Under the pieces are notes generated by a model that worked only from the letters and a program-made list of their open reading frames with translations, had not been told where the DNA came from and did not search any database. From Caldilineaceae bacterium (GTDB taxonomy: Bacteria; Chloroflexota; Anaerolineae; Caldilineales; Caldilineaceae), in assembly GCA_012032975.1 (NCBI GenBank), contig JAAUPU010000003.1, forward strand, positions 1 through 17,452: 17,452 nucleotides of DNA. Reading direction: 5' to 3'. Made by a program: the position numbers and the translations under genes. Shown here piece by piece: positions 5,956 through 14,643 of this stretch. Numbering within the stretch: the stretch's first letter is position 1; every line of letters begins with the position of its first letter.

Positions 5956-6899
5956 ATGAATGTTCTAGTCACCGGGGGAGCGGGTTTTATCGGCAGCCAT
6001 ATTGTCGACGCGCTGCTGGCCGCCCAACATCGGGTTCTCGTCGTCGACAATCTGCACAGCGGACATCGCCGCAATCTCGCCGCAGGCGCGACCTTTGTCG
6101 AAGCCGATATTTGCGATGCGGATGCCATGGCGGCCCTCTTTGCGCGGGAAACAATCGATGCGGTCTGTCATCAGGCCGCGCTGGCCAATGTGCGCACCAG
6201 CATGGCCGAACCGGTCGATTATGCCCGCGTCAATATCTTGGGTTCGCTGACTCTGCTGGAGTTGGCGCGCGAAAATGGGTGTCGCAAATTTGTCTTTGCC
6301 AGCACCGGCGGCGCGGTCTACGGCGAGGGGCATAGCGATTCGGAGAGCCGACTGCCCTTCACCGAGCGAAGCTGGCCACAGCCCAAGGACAACTATGGCG
6401 CCAACAAGCTCAGTTTCGAGTACCATCTCGACCTCTATCACCAAAACTTCGGGCTGAAATATGCGGCGTTGCGCTACCCCAACGTCTACGGTCCGCGACA
6501 GGACAGCAAGGGCGAGGCCGGCGTCGTGGCGATCTTCACCGGAGCCATGCTGGAAGGCAAACCGACGCGCATCACCGGCGACGGCAAGCAGATTCGCGAC
6601 TTCACCTATGTCGGCGACATCGCCCGTGCCAATCGGTTGGCGTTGGAGAGCGATGCCGTAGGCATCTTCAATGTCGGCACCGGAGAACCCACCGATATCA
6701 ACCGCGTGCATCGCACGCTGGCCGCCGCAATTGGCTATGAGCAAGCGGTCGAGTATATCCCGCGCCCCGCCGGAGAAGTGTTGGCAACCTACCTGGACAG
6801 CGCCAAAGCCCGCGCCCAGCTGGTTGGCAAGCCGAGGTCAGCCTGGAAAGCGGTCTGGCCCACACCGTGGCGTGGTTCCGCGACCAAGGCTCAAGATAG
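5956..6899 (+). CDS. NAD-dependent sugar-nucleotide epimerase/dehydratase (extended SDR, GalE/WbpP-like), one frameshift near the 3' end
   Basis: The protein starts MNVLVTGGAGFIGSHIVD, a perfect extended-SDR TGGAGFIG motif (residues 6-13), with Asp 31 at the end of beta-2 indicating NAD(H). Catalytic residues are Ser/Thr 116-117 in STGGAVYG and Tyr 147/Lys 151 in NYGANK. RYPNVYGPRQDSKGEAGVVAIF and GDGKQIRDFTYVGDIA are typical of UDP-glucose 4-epimerase-like enzymes. At about 6821-6823 one G appears lost (CTGGTTGG for CTGGGTTGG). Restoring it gives the family-like end GWQAEVSLESGLAHTVAWF and a TAG at 6897-6899, making 314 residues, the normal length. Without the correction the frame runs on into the next gene and mimics a 691-residue fusion. 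The downstream glycosyltransferase follows after 91 nt, so the pair probably supplies and transfers an activated sugar for envelope or exopolysaccharide glycans. Confidence 0.92.
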
Positions 6900-6990
6900 C
6901 TGGTTCAACTGTAGAGGCGAAGCGCTGCTTCGGTCTTCAAGCTGCTTCGCCATCCAAGCGCCGCATCACCCGCTCACAAACAGGATATCC

Positions 6991-7925
6991 ATGCACATCG
7001 CGATCAACGGCTGGTTTCTGGGCCAGGAGAGCGCGGGCAGTGGGCAATATCTCCACCACCTCCTGGAACATCTGCCCCGCCATGCGCCCCCCTCTGTGCG
7101 TTTCAGCCTGCTGACGACAGAGGCCAGCGAGCGAGCCTTGCCCGGCATCGATCCGGTCCGGCTGAGCTTGCCAGGGCTGCCCAAGAATCTGGCCAAGCTC
7201 TGGTGGGAACAGGTGACCGTGCCGCGCGCGGCGCGACGCTTGGGCGCCGATGTGCTCTGGGTGCCCTATTGGGCGGCGCCGCTCTGGCAGCCCTGCCCCG
7301 TCGCGGTGACCATCCACGATCTGATCCCGCTGCTACTGGCCGACTATCGAGGCGGTCGATTGCAGCGAGGCTACACCGCGCTGGTCGGCCACACGGCCCG
7401 TCGCGCCGCGTCGGTGATTGCGGTCAGCGCAGCCAGCGCCCACGATGTGATCCACCAACTCGGCGTCCCGGAGGAGCGGGTGCATGTCGTCCATCACGGC
7501 CCCAATCAGGAGGGAGCGCCTGCGCCAGATGCGGAACAGCTTCGCCAAATCAGTAAGCGGTATCAATTGCCCGAACGCTTTTTCCTCTATCTGGGCGGCT
7601 TTGATCTGCGTAAAATCTGCACGCCATGCTCTCCGCCTACGCCCGCTATCTGGCGATGGGCGGCGACCCCGCCGTGCGCCTGGTCATCGCCGGTCGTCTG
7701 CCAGAGACAGACTCAGCGTTTGCACCTGACCCCCCAAAAATCGCCGCAGAACTGCGCCTGACGGATCAGGTGCAATTCTGCGGCTGGATCGACGAAGCGG
7801 ACAAGCCAGCATTCTATGCGCTGGCAACCGCCTTTTTGTTTCCCAGTCTATACGAAGGCTTCGGCATGATGGTGCTGGAGGCCATGGCCGCCGGCACACC
7901 GGTCATCACCAGCGCCCCGCACTGA
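6991..7925 (+). CDS. Glycosyltransferase family 4 (GT-B), frameshifted and C-terminally truncated
   Basis: The ATG at 6991 opens MHIAINGWFLGQESAGSGQYLHHLLEHL, a typical GT4 N-terminus that begins the acceptor-side Rossmann fold. VLWVPYWAAPLW, VTIHDLIPLL, ASVIAVSAASAHDVI and VHHGPN follow. At the A4 run 7612-7615 one A is missing; correcting it joins LYLGGFDLRK to NLHAMLSAYARYLAMGG. The C-domain then gives LVIAGRLPE, QVQFCGWIDEADKPAFYALA and the nucleotide-sugar motif EGFGMMVLEAMAAGTPVITS, with both Glu of E-x7-E present. After TPVITS the protein ends APH-TGA, where the family normally continues about 50-60 residues (N-R-S-S-L-P-E-V-like block). Visible length is 311 residues. The stop lies 13 nt from that of the convergent LysM gene, so the true 3' end may have been lost by deletion or misassembly. 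Confidence 0.85.
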
Positions 7926-7932
7926 GAAGCAA

Positions 7933-7953
7933 GGGACGCTACGGTTGCGTCCC
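7933..7953. terminator. Hairpin between convergent glycosyltransferase and LysM genes
   Basis: GGGACGC-TACGGTT-GCGTCCC is a perfect 7-bp stem with a 7-nt loop. It covers the LysM stop codon (minus-strand TAG, 7939-7941) and starts 7 nt after the glycosyltransferase stop, so it could serve both genes. A long U tract is missing on both strands. Confidence 0.45.
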
Positions 7954-10900
7954 AGATGGATCGAAACAGATCTGCTCTGCGGCCAATGCCGGGTGGTTAT
8001 AGCCATAATGGTCGGTGATCTGCCAGAGTTCATCGTTGCTTTCAAAGGTCGTGGCAACTGCCGCACAGGCCGCGGCCCCATCCCCGGAAGCGCTAAATTC
8101 AGCCAACCAGTCGCTGGCCGCCTGGGTGTACGAACCGTCCGGCTGGCCCGCGTTCAGGCCTGCCAGCGTGGCTTCGGCACCCGCCACATCGCCGCCATAG
8201 GCCTGTGCCTGAATCAAGCGGAACGTGGCCAACCCCTGCAACAGAATCAACTCCTCCTGCGCGGTGACGCCGAAGAGGCTGCACGCGGTCAAGCTCGGAT
8301 CGAGCGCAGCGATGTAGAGTTCGATGGCGTTCTCATAGCCTGTTGCCGGCGCTGCCTGGAGCGCGACATCCGCCTCAACCAGGCGCAGGGCCATACAATC
8401 GTTGTTGTCGGAGGATCGGTCGTAGGTCCAACTGATGCGTTGATACGGCGTGTTGTTGATGCTGGCCCACACTTCTTGGTGGGGCACTTCTAGCCCGCCC
8501 TCGGGTGTACCGCTCACGCCGCCAGCCAAGATCAACACTTGCCCGGCTGTATCGTCTGTCCCCGGCTCAAAGCTGGCTGTTCCCTCTGCAATGGTTGCGC
8601 CTGGCTCGATCACATCCACATATTGCTCGCCATCCCAGGCGACCATTTCCACCTCGATGACGCAGAAGGTGGAGCACCCCTCTACCTGCCAGGCGATCTC
8701 GGTCTTGCCATCGTCATTGAGGTCATCAATGGCCAGGAGCGTGGGTGAACCATAGACTTCCGGCGTCTCCACCAGCGCATATTCACCAGCGTCACTGGCA
8801 TGATACAACAGGACTGCGCCTTGGGCGCCGCCACGTCCGTAGCCGCGGTCGCTGATAATCGTCGGAAAAAGCGCCACGTCGTCATCGCCGTCATCGTCGA
8901 GATCTGCCACAACCACCGCGCCCCGATTCTCTCCAAGCGCGTCGCAGCCGGCCAACCACGCTTCCATTTCTGCCACATCCGCGCCAGTCGCCGCGATCAG
9001 CGCGGGCACGGCGTCGGTGTAGCTGGCCAGATCTACGGGGCATTCTGGCAAGTCAGAAGCAGTTGCGTCGGCGGAGGCAGGCGCGTCGGCGGCCTCCGAT
9101 GCTGTGTCCTCAGAGGCCGTATCTGCCGCGTCCTCCTCGGCGCCATCGCTCGCTGCATCCGATTCCGACGTGGCATCCGTTGCCTCCGCGTCACTCGCAG
9201 CAGCATCGGTTGCTGCATCGAGTGCTGCCGTGTCGGTCGCCACGACAAAAACCGGGCAGACATCCTCGGCATCAAAGACTGGGTTCGTAAAGCCGTAATC
9301 AGCGAGCATCTCCCAGACCTCGGGCGTGTCTTCGGCGAAGGCCAGCACGGCCTGGCAGGCGGCGCCCAGATCGCCACTGTCTGCGTATTCGTTGAGCCAA
9401 ATCTGGCCGGCGGCATCGTAGGCTGTGTCGGGATAGGTGGCGTTCAACTCCGCGAGCCGGTCGGCTGCGCCATCGGGGTCGTCAGAATTGGCGGCGATCA
9501 AAGCAAGACGGAAAAGGCTGAAGCTGCGCAGCTCCTCGAGCTCGTTATCGCGCACCCAGCACTTGATCAGGCTCTCGTCGTTGGCTGCGGTCTCATAGAG
9601 CGCCCGAGCCGCTTCGAAGCCATCTGCTTCCCCATCCAGGAAGGCGCGGTTGGCGTCCAACACGGTGTGATAGAGGCACTCGCTCTCGTTGTAGATCTTG
9701 CTGGCCATGGAGTAGGGCGCGCCTGCGTCACTCGTCCAGATTTCTGTGCGTCCACGCTGGGGACCAGCACCCACGCTGCCATAAATTCCGCCGCTAATGA
9801 CGATCTCTTGACCTTGACCATCATCCAGCACATCCTCGATCTTGATATCGGCGTAAGCCATCGTGACCGTGCCCTCGACCCAGTCGCGCCATGCGGCGCC
9901 ATCCCAACTACGTACATTGACGGTATCGAAGCAGGTACTCGCGCCGCAGGTTGTGTCGACCCAGACCACGTCGGTCTGGCCATCGCTGTTGATATCCTCC
10001 GTCGCACGGAGTTGGACTTCGCCAGCCGCGCGCGCGCGGTGACCCAACGCCAGTCCGTCCGGGCCGCCGTTGAAGATAATCAGGTCACTTTCCACAAAGG
10101 CCGAATCGGAGATGGGATTCACGAACGCGAAGACCAGATCGTCGATGCCATCTCCGGTCAAGTCTTCGACGACAAACGCGTCCGCGACCGAAGCATTGCA
10201 CTGATTCAGGAAAGCGGAGATATCGTCCGCGGCCGTGGGCGAACTGGCCAGCTCGACCAGAAATTCTGCGTAATCGCCGAATGCCTCTGGACAGCCGGCG
10301 GCCGGTTCTTGCGCCACAGGCTCGGTTTCAGTAGATTGCGAGCGTCCCGTTCTATCCCCGCGTGAAGGGGCTTGATCGGGTACGACACTCGCGTCTTCAT
10401 CAGAGCCAGATGCGTCATCCACGCCTTCTGCGCCCGCGTCATCCGCGGCCGCATCGACCGTGTCAGTCTCGCTCTCGGAGGCAGCGTCTTCAGTGTCGGC
10501 GTCTTCAGTGTCGGCGTCACCAGCAGCCTCGTCATCGGCTGTTGTGTCTGCTTCTGCGCCCGCTTCTGCGCCCGCTTCGGCGCCGTCTTCTTCAGCCGAA
10601 GCGTCATCCGTCTCTTGGGCGGCGTCTGCCCCATCGTCCACAGCCGCTGGCTCGGGTGTGACAGCGACCGCTCCACCGGCGGCTGGCTGGCTGTTTGGCG
10701 GCGGAATCAGCAAACGCTCGCCGCGATAGAGGATGAGGCCGGCTCGAATCGCGCGGGGGTTGGCTGCCTGGAGCAGGCTAGCTGTGATCCCGTATTGCTC
10801 AGCGATGCTGTTCCAGGACTCGCCCACCAGAACCACGTGTTCGCGCGCACTGCTGGTTGCGCCGCCCTCATCTCCTTCTGAGATCAGCGCCGCCGCGGCC

Positions 10901-11187
10901 GCGGGGATAAATATCTGCTCGTCTACAATCAGCCATTCAGTCTCGCGCAACGAGTCTGGATTGGCAGCCATAAGGTCGCTGACCGAGACGCTCGTCTCCG
11001 CGGCCACGGTGGACCAGGAGTCACCCTCCTGCACCGTGTAGTAGTAGCCTTCCGATGGGCTGGCATCCTGGGCTTGCACCGCAGGGGCCAATGGGCCATA
11101 GCTGACTAAAACACCAATCACCGCCATCAGCAGCAATGCCAGTGCAACCCGGCATACGGCAAACAGGCTGTGCTGTCGGTTCGTCAT
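7939..11187 (-). CDS. Exported LysM-domain protein with duplicated eight-cysteine, FG-GAP/VCBS-like units
   Basis: This is an intact 1082-residue protein. Residues 1-40 are a signal peptide ending AVQAQ. Two LysM domains follow (about 48-95, YTVQEGDSWSTVAAE; and about 117-162, VVLVGESWNSIAEQYG), which bind peptidoglycan or similar glycans. A very acidic Ala/Asp/Glu/Thr linker spans about 180-297. Two homologous units of about 350 residues come next (299-649 and 716-1076), split by a second acidic linker (650-712). Each unit has eight Cys at matching positions (299, 330, 414, 419, 504, 543, 611, 644; and 716, 748, 838, 842, 931, 969, 1041, 1074) and two Ca-type loops (DLTGDGIDD, DINSDGQTD; DLDDDGDDD, DLNDDGKTE). 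Each ends in a helical part with W-E/Q-x-L/I-T/A-D-x-Y-G. Disulfide-stabilised and wall-attached is inferred. GTGGAGG 6 nt upstream supports the ATG at 11187. It follows the DUF3048-type lipoprotein gene. Confidence 0.88.
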   Translation of the reverse strand: MTNRQHSLFAVCRVALALLLMAVIGVLVSYGPLAPAVQAQDASPSEGYYYTVQEGDSWSTVAAETSVSVSDLMAANPDSLRETEWLIVDEQIFIPAAAAALISEGDEGGATSSAREHVVLVGESWNSIAEQYGITASLLQAANPRAIRAGLILYRGERLLIPPPNSQPAAGGAVAVTPEPAAVDDGADAAQETDDASAEEDGAEAGAEAGAEADTTADDEAAGDADTEDADTEDAASESETDTVDAAADDAGAEGVDDASGSDEDASVVPDQAPSRGDRTGRSQSTETEPVAQEPAAGCPEAFGDYAEFLVELASSPTAADDISAFLNQCNASVADAFVVEDLTGDGIDDLVFAFVNPISDSAFVESDLIIFNGGPDGLALGHRARAAGEVQLRATEDINSDGQTDVVWVDTTCGASTCFDTVNVRSWDGAAWRDWVEGTVTMAYADIKIEDVLDDGQGQEIVISGGIYGSVGAGPQRGRTEIWTSDAGAPYSMASKIYNESECLYHTVLDANRAFLDGEADGFEAARALYETAANDESLIKCWVRDNELEELRSFSLFRLALIAANSDDPDGAADRLAELNATYPDTAYDAAGQIWLNEYADSGDLGAACQAVLAFAEDTPEVWEMLADYGFTNPVFDAEDVCPVFVVATDTAALDAATDAAASDAEATDATSESDAASDGAEEDAADTASEDTASEAADAPASADATASDLPECPVDLASYTDAVPALIAATGADVAEMEAWLAGCDALGENRGAVVVADLDDDGDDDVALFPTIISDRGYGRGGAQGAVLLYHASDAGEYALVETPEVYGSPTLLAIDDLNDDGKTEIAWQVEGCSTFCVIEVEMVAWDGEQYVDVIEPGATIAEGTASFEPGTDDTAGQVLILAGGVSGTPEGGLEVPHQEVWASINNTPYQRISWTYDRSSDNNDCMALRLVEADVALQAAPATGYENAIELYIAALDPSLTACSLFGVTAQEELILLQGLATFRLIQAQAYGGDVAGAEATLAGLNAGQPDGSYTQAASDWLAEFSASGDGAAACAAVATTFESNDELWQITDHYGYNHPALAAEQICFDPSGTQP
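10486..10515 (-). repeat. Two perfect 15-bp tandem repeats in the acidic linker
   Basis: GTCTTCAGTGTCGGC occurs twice head to tail and encodes DTEDA-DTEDA on the minus strand. Perfect identity at the DNA level points to recent slippage within the linker of the LysM protein. Confidence 0.6.
10551..10586 (-). repeat. 12-bp tandem repeats in the acidic linker
   Basis: CTTCTGCGCCCG occurs twice (10551-10562, 10563-10574), followed by a degenerate third unit. It encodes GAEA repeats of the LysM protein linker. The region is prone to length change. Confidence 0.55.
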
Positions 11188-11200
11188 GGGCTTCCTCCAC

Positions 11201-11228
11201 GTGTGAAGTGCAAAATGTAAACTGTGAA
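11201..11228. repeat. Four degenerate heptads upstream of the LysM gene
   Basis: GTGTGAA GTGCAAA ATGTAAA CTGTGAA are four adjacent 7-nt units with consensus NTGTRAA. They occupy the 5' leader or promoter area just before the ribosome site of the LysM gene (start 11187). Heptameric degenerate repeats of this kind occur in intergenic DNA of several phyla; no function is known to me. Confidence 0.4.
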
Positions 11229-11238
11229 CGGACTACGA

Positions 11239-11275
11239 CTTCTGCCACCGCTGACGCACAAATAGCTGGCAGAAG
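11239..11275. terminator. Nine-bp inverted repeat between the DUF3048-type and LysM genes
   Basis: CTTCTGCCA (11239-11247) and TGGCAGAAG (11267-11275) form a perfect 9-bp stem with a 19-nt loop, in which AGC/GCT can pair further. It lies 42 nt past the stop of the upstream lipoprotein gene and 52 nt before the LysM start on the minus strand. There is no U tract, so an attenuator, processing hairpin or regulator site is as likely as a terminator. Confidence 0.4.
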
Positions 11276-11316
11276 AGAACCAGATAACACGATCCAATGG
11301 CATGGCAGCGGATCAG

Positions 11317-12455
11317 CTATTGATAGATGATCTCGCTGATATCGCGCGTGACCTGTAACCAGGTCTGGCCGGGCTTCAATTGAACGATCACTTCTCCGGG
11401 GCCTAGCCAACGTGGCGGGTTTTCTGGGTCGGCGCGCCAGGTGCCTTCGTAGACGAGGCCGTCTCTGAAGATGCGAAAATCGCCAAATCCATAGAGTTGA
11501 ATATCCACGCTCTTGGTACCCAGGCTGTCCTCGACGATATCGGTCAGCTCGTGGGGGGCCACAAACGCGACCACGTTCTGCGCCACGATGGGCTGATTGG
11601 TCGCGAGGTCGAACTGCTGTTCGCCGCCCTGAAAACGGATATATGCGCCCAGATTTGGATCGTAGCGCCATTCGACCGCGTTGCCGCCCGGGTAAGGAAT
11701 TCGGATCGACGTCGCGCGCCGGCCGAATTGGGAGGTGGTTCCTGATTAAACTGGAAGCCTGGCCGACTCCACTCTTTGGTCAGGTTTTTGTCGGCCAGCC
11801 AACGCCGCACCCCGTCTGTGCTGGTCTGGATGCGCGTGCGATAGTCGGTGCCGAGGCTGCTAAAATAGAGCACCTGGGAGGGGTCATCGATATCCGCATC
11901 CAAATAGGGAAAACCGACCTCATTCTTGAGCAGGTAGCGAACCTCGTCGCTGCCGCCAGAACAGGCCAGCACCCCATCATACATATAGGTCATCCAAACA
12001 TTGGGCAGCCGGGCGGACCGAACCGGACCCACACGCTCTGCGTTTTGGCTTTGGAAAAGTGCTGTGATACGCGTCAGCGTAAATCCGTCCACGATATACT
12101 CATAGACAAGATCGGCCAGGCTCAACCCGTAATGGGCGCTTCGCCCCACCGCATCATTGTTGACGCAAATAAAGATCGGGCGACGGCGCAGCAGTTCAGG
12201 GTTTGCGACTTCCAAGCCAGTGAAAGGGGAGACGTTGGCTGGCAATGGCGTCGGCGCAACCGGCGCAGGTGCGGCGGTCGGCGGGATCGGCGTGGCGGTG
12301 GGTGGTTGCGCTACTGGCTCTACCGTGGCCATTGCGACCGATGGCGGCGTTTTTGTAGGTGTAGCCGTGGGATCTGGTTCGCTGCTTCCGCAACCGACCA
12401 AGAGCATTGCGGCAATCAAGATGACAAAGAACGGCTTGATCGAAAGAGGAAACAT
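11317..12455 (-). CDS. DUF3048 domain (YerB-like) lipoprotein, one frameshift
   Basis: The N-terminus is a lipoprotein signal: hydrophobic FFVILIAAML, then lipobox LVGC with Cys 22. A Thr/Pro/Ala-rich spacer (TATPTKTPP ... TPLP) follows to about residue 73. The DUF3048 domain begins SPFTGLEVANPELLRRRPI and contains SLADLVYEYIVDGFTLTRITALF, ERVGPVRSARLP and LACSGGSDEVRYLL. The first piece is in frame to about 11730. The second (frame shifted by one lost base within roughly 11700-11740) reads RIPYPGGNAVEWRYDPNLG, then TNQPIVAQNVVAFVAP and GPGEVIVQLKPGQTW to a TAG at 11317-11319. The repaired protein is 379 residues. B. subtilis YerB is the known relative; its biochemical function is unresolved. 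Membrane-anchored outside the cell and paired with the LysM gene 129 nt downstream, it probably has an envelope role. The ribosome site is weak (AAGG 12 nt upstream). Confidence 0.85.
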
Positions 12456-12463
12456 AGACGCGC

Positions 12464-12492
12464 ATTACCTTATCTAATCAATTTCTAGTCAA
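12464..12492 (-). promoter_or_regulatory. Candidate promoter of the DUF3048-type lipoprotein gene
   Basis: On the minus strand TTGACT (12492-12487) is followed after 17 nt by GGTAAT (12469-12464). The -35 box matches five of six consensus bases; the -10 is weak. Transcription would begin very near the ATG at 12455, which leaves a very short leader and is a reason for doubt. Confidence 0.25.
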
Positions 12493-12553
12493 TGTGGTGG
12501 TACAGCGTGCTTACATCTGCGGATACGCGCTTGAGTCTTGGCACGCATGAATC

Positions 12554-12567
12554 ACGTATCAATACGT
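12554..12567. promoter_or_regulatory. Palindrome ACGTAT-CA-ATACGT, operator candidate
   Basis: This is a perfect 6-bp inverted repeat with a 2-nt centre, about 100 nt upstream of the lipoprotein start. It has the same 6-2-6 architecture as the palindrome at 1781-1794, though a different sequence. Confidence 0.25.
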
Positions 12568-13064
12568 CGGCTTGCTGAAAATGGTGACGTTGGGAAGGGC
12601 TGTAAAGGTGTGCCGAATTGTTCTGAATCCAGGGATTGGAACCGTGGACCGGCCATCGTTTTGCCACCAACGACCCCGCAAGGCTCCCAAGTTTTCGAAC
12701 GCCAAAGCCTCTGCCAAACAGCGGCTAGTATACCATAGTGCAGAGGCACACCATAAGCAACAAGCGCGCTCCAGAGGACACATCTCGGATTCGGGGCGAC
12801 TTGTCGAGCAGGGTCGGGCACGGTCACAGACAGCAAGAACAGACGACCGATTCTGGGCAGGGCCGCTGCACCCAATTTGGCACACGCTTGCCCTGGCTCA
12901 TACTTTGCCAGGCAGGGGAAGCCAAGAGTGATCAGATCGTCAAACTTGTAGCCATCGCCACCATGCCGCGGCGACAGAGCGCAGATCGCACAGTCGATTG
13001 GCCCGCTCGTGCTGGGGTAGATAGGGTCACAGGTTCCGTCAACTCATTTCTTTGTCCTGGTTTA

Positions 13065-13073
13065 TGGTACAAT
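13065..13073 (+). promoter_or_regulatory. Extended -10 promoter of the membrane-protein cluster
   Basis: TGGTACAAT is an extended -10 element (TG-n-TACAAT). The region 16-18 nt upstream has no good -35, as is usual for this promoter class. It lies about 60 nt upstream of the first ATG of the cluster (13136). Confidence 0.4.
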
Positions 13074-13135
13074 GGCGCCGACACCTTTTCTATCCATCGC
13101 CCGTTCATCCATGCGCCCACCACACCTACCAAACA

Positions 13136-13999
13136 ATGGCTGCCGACCTGTACACACCCCAAATTGAGCGGACGGTGCAGGCAGTGGCGCGGCGGGCGTT
13201 GGCATTGCCAGCACTACTCTTCTTGACCGGTCACCGACCGCTGGCCTTCGTCGTTGGGCAGTTGCTCTACGTCCTGGACCCGTGCGCATCTCTGCTGGGC
13301 TGGCGAGGGGGGGCGGAATGGGCCGCGCTGCTCAGCGACCCGGCCGGCCCGGAGCTCTTGGCCGCATCTTTGAAGCAAGCGGAAGACCCTTCTACAACCT
13401 GACCTTCGGGCATCGCCATCCACATATGCTGACCAATAGATCGCAGGCGGCCATCGTCCAACGGTGGCGACAGGAAATCGAAATCAATCTGGAAGCTGGC
13501 GACCCGCCGATCCTTGGGATCGGCTTGGGTGCAGCCATGTTCGATGGGCTAAGCGGGGCGCGCGCCTTTCTGGCGTGGCAAGCATCCCGCGACGACGTCG
13601 CGCAGCCCCAGATCATCTCCGGCGGCGCGGACCCGTTCTGGCTGGTCATTTGGCTGTTGCCTGTCAGCCCACAACCATCTCCCCTGCGGAGTTGCTCTAC
13701 ACCGGCGCCGACCGCGCCACGCAGATCGCCAGCGTCACGCTTCAATCTCACCAGCAGCAAATCGCCCCATCGTCGCCCCGTCTCCGACCTGCCCACCGGC
13801 TTTGCACCGCTCTTCGCACCCCGGATCGGAGCCAGGCAGCGCCCCCCCGTACGAGGCGCTGCCCTGGACCGATGCATGTGCCAATCCGACGTCAGTTGTT
13901 CGAGTTGCCGATGGTCTCTCTTCCAACGTCGATAGTTGGGTCAGTTGGGCTGCGATTGGCTGCGCGGTGGCGTTGCTCGTGGGAGCGTTGCTGTTCTGA
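13136..13999 (+). CDS. Uncharacterised membrane-anchored protein, multiply frameshifted
   Basis: I do not recognise this protein. The ATG at 13136 opens a clear frame, MAADLYTPQIERTVQAVARRALALPALLFLTGH, with a hydrophobic segment running into PLAFVVGQLLYVLDP and then GAEWAALLSDPAGPELLAASL. Near 13375 protein-like sequence moves to frame 1 (INLEAGDPPILGIGLGAAMFDG, GADPFWLVIWLLPV). Near 13675 it moves to frame 3 (TISPAELLYTGADRATQIAS), then through frame 1 (VSDLPTGFAPLFAPRIG). After the C7 run at 13842-13848 it returns to frame 2 (PYEALPWTDACANPTSVV ... WVSWAAIGCAVALLVGALLF). Net length is a multiple of three, giving about 287 residues with an N-terminal and a C-terminal membrane segment. It could also be two genes (13136-13402 and about 13429-13999). 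The stop TGA overlaps the next ATG (13997-14001), suggesting translational coupling. No ribosome site is seen. Confidence 0.55.
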
Positions 14000-14630
14000 T
14001 GGTAGACGCACGCGCCGGCCGGTTGCCCTTCCTGGGCGTGGTGACAGCGGTCATCTGTCTGGCGCTCATCGCGCTGGATCGTAGCGCACTTTTCCGTCAC
14101 TGCGCGCTGTCACAAGCGTGCTCTACAGCTGGATGCTGCTTCTCGCCGGTTTTGCTCTGCTTCTCGGCGTAGCCAACGTACTTGCCGTCCACATCCGCCG
14201 GGTGGTTCGCGGCGTCCGAGAGTGGACCCACAGCCTGGCACTTGTGGTCTCGATGCTGGTCGTCTTCTGCATTGGACTGTTCAGCGCCGACGGTGTGGAT
14301 GGTCTGTTGGGCGAATGGGTGTTCGACAGCGTGATTGCGCCTGGTCAGGCCATGTTGTTTGGTCTGTTGGTCTTCTTTATGGCCGCGGCTGGCTATCAGT
14401 TCCTGCGCTTCAATCGTTCGGGCGGGGGCTGGATGTTGGCTGGCGCATTGCTGATGCTGCTGGCGCAGACACCCGCAATCGGCGCGTTGCTGTCGCCTTT
14501 CTTGCCAGATCTGGCGACGTGGTTTCTGAAACTTCCCGTCACCGCCGCAACCCGAGGCGCGCTGCTGGGCGGCAGCCTGGCGCTTGTCGTCGTCAGCATC
14601 CAATTGCTGGCGCGACGCGGTGAAAAGTAG
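13999..14630 (+). CDS. Uncharacterised polytopic membrane protein, one frameshift
   Basis: The ATG overlaps the stop of the preceding gene. The first 30 codons (frame 1) read MVDARAGRLPFLGVVTAVICLALIALDRSAL. At the T4 run 14090-14093 one base is missing, and the protein continues in frame 3 as FPSLRAVTSVLYSWMLLLAGFALLL, then LALVVSMLVVFCIGLF, AMLFGLLVFFMAAAGYQFL, GWMLAGALLMLLAQTPAIG and a C-terminal ALLGGSLALVVVSIQLLARR. About six transmembrane segments are predicted by eye in 210 residues. No catalytic motif is seen. It is followed after 13 nt by the zinc-ribbon gene, so the two are almost certainly co-transcribed. The family is unknown to me; function is probably tied to its cluster partners. 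Confidence 0.75.
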
Positions 14631-14643
14631 CGGCTACCTCCTG

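Larger units (their letters stand above)
12456..13135. other. Non-coding divergent region (680 bp)
   Basis: No convincing gene is seen on either strand. Short open frames here have no plausible protein character. The region holds the promoter of the minus-strand lipoprotein/LysM pair at its left end and that of the plus-strand membrane-protein cluster at its right end. Small palindromes occur at 12554-12567 and 12626-12637 (AATCC-AG-GGATT). An imperfect hairpin (CCTGG/CCAGG, 11-nt loop) occurs near 12895-12916. A small RNA cannot be excluded. Confidence 0.5.

Noticed and set aside
5686..7761. A 691-residue epimerase-glycosyltransferase fusion
   Set aside because: The fusion arises only because one base is missing near 6821. 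In the repaired frame the epimerase ends with a family-like C-terminus at 6899, and the glycosyltransferase has its own ATG at 6991.
8800..10365. Plus-strand open frame of 521 codons opposite the LysM gene
   Set aside because: It is antisense to the duplicated Cys-rich units; the translation is Arg/Val/Gly-rich without motifs.
10486..10586. Short regular repeats as a CRISPR-like or VNTR locus
   Set aside because: Units are 12 or 15 bp, in frame, adjacent and without spacers; they encode the acidic linker of the LysM protein.
12600..12700. tRNA-like T-arm (minus-strand GGTTCCAATCC)
   Set aside because: The loop lacks the purine expected at position 57, the stem has a mismatch, and no acceptor or anticodon arm can be drawn.
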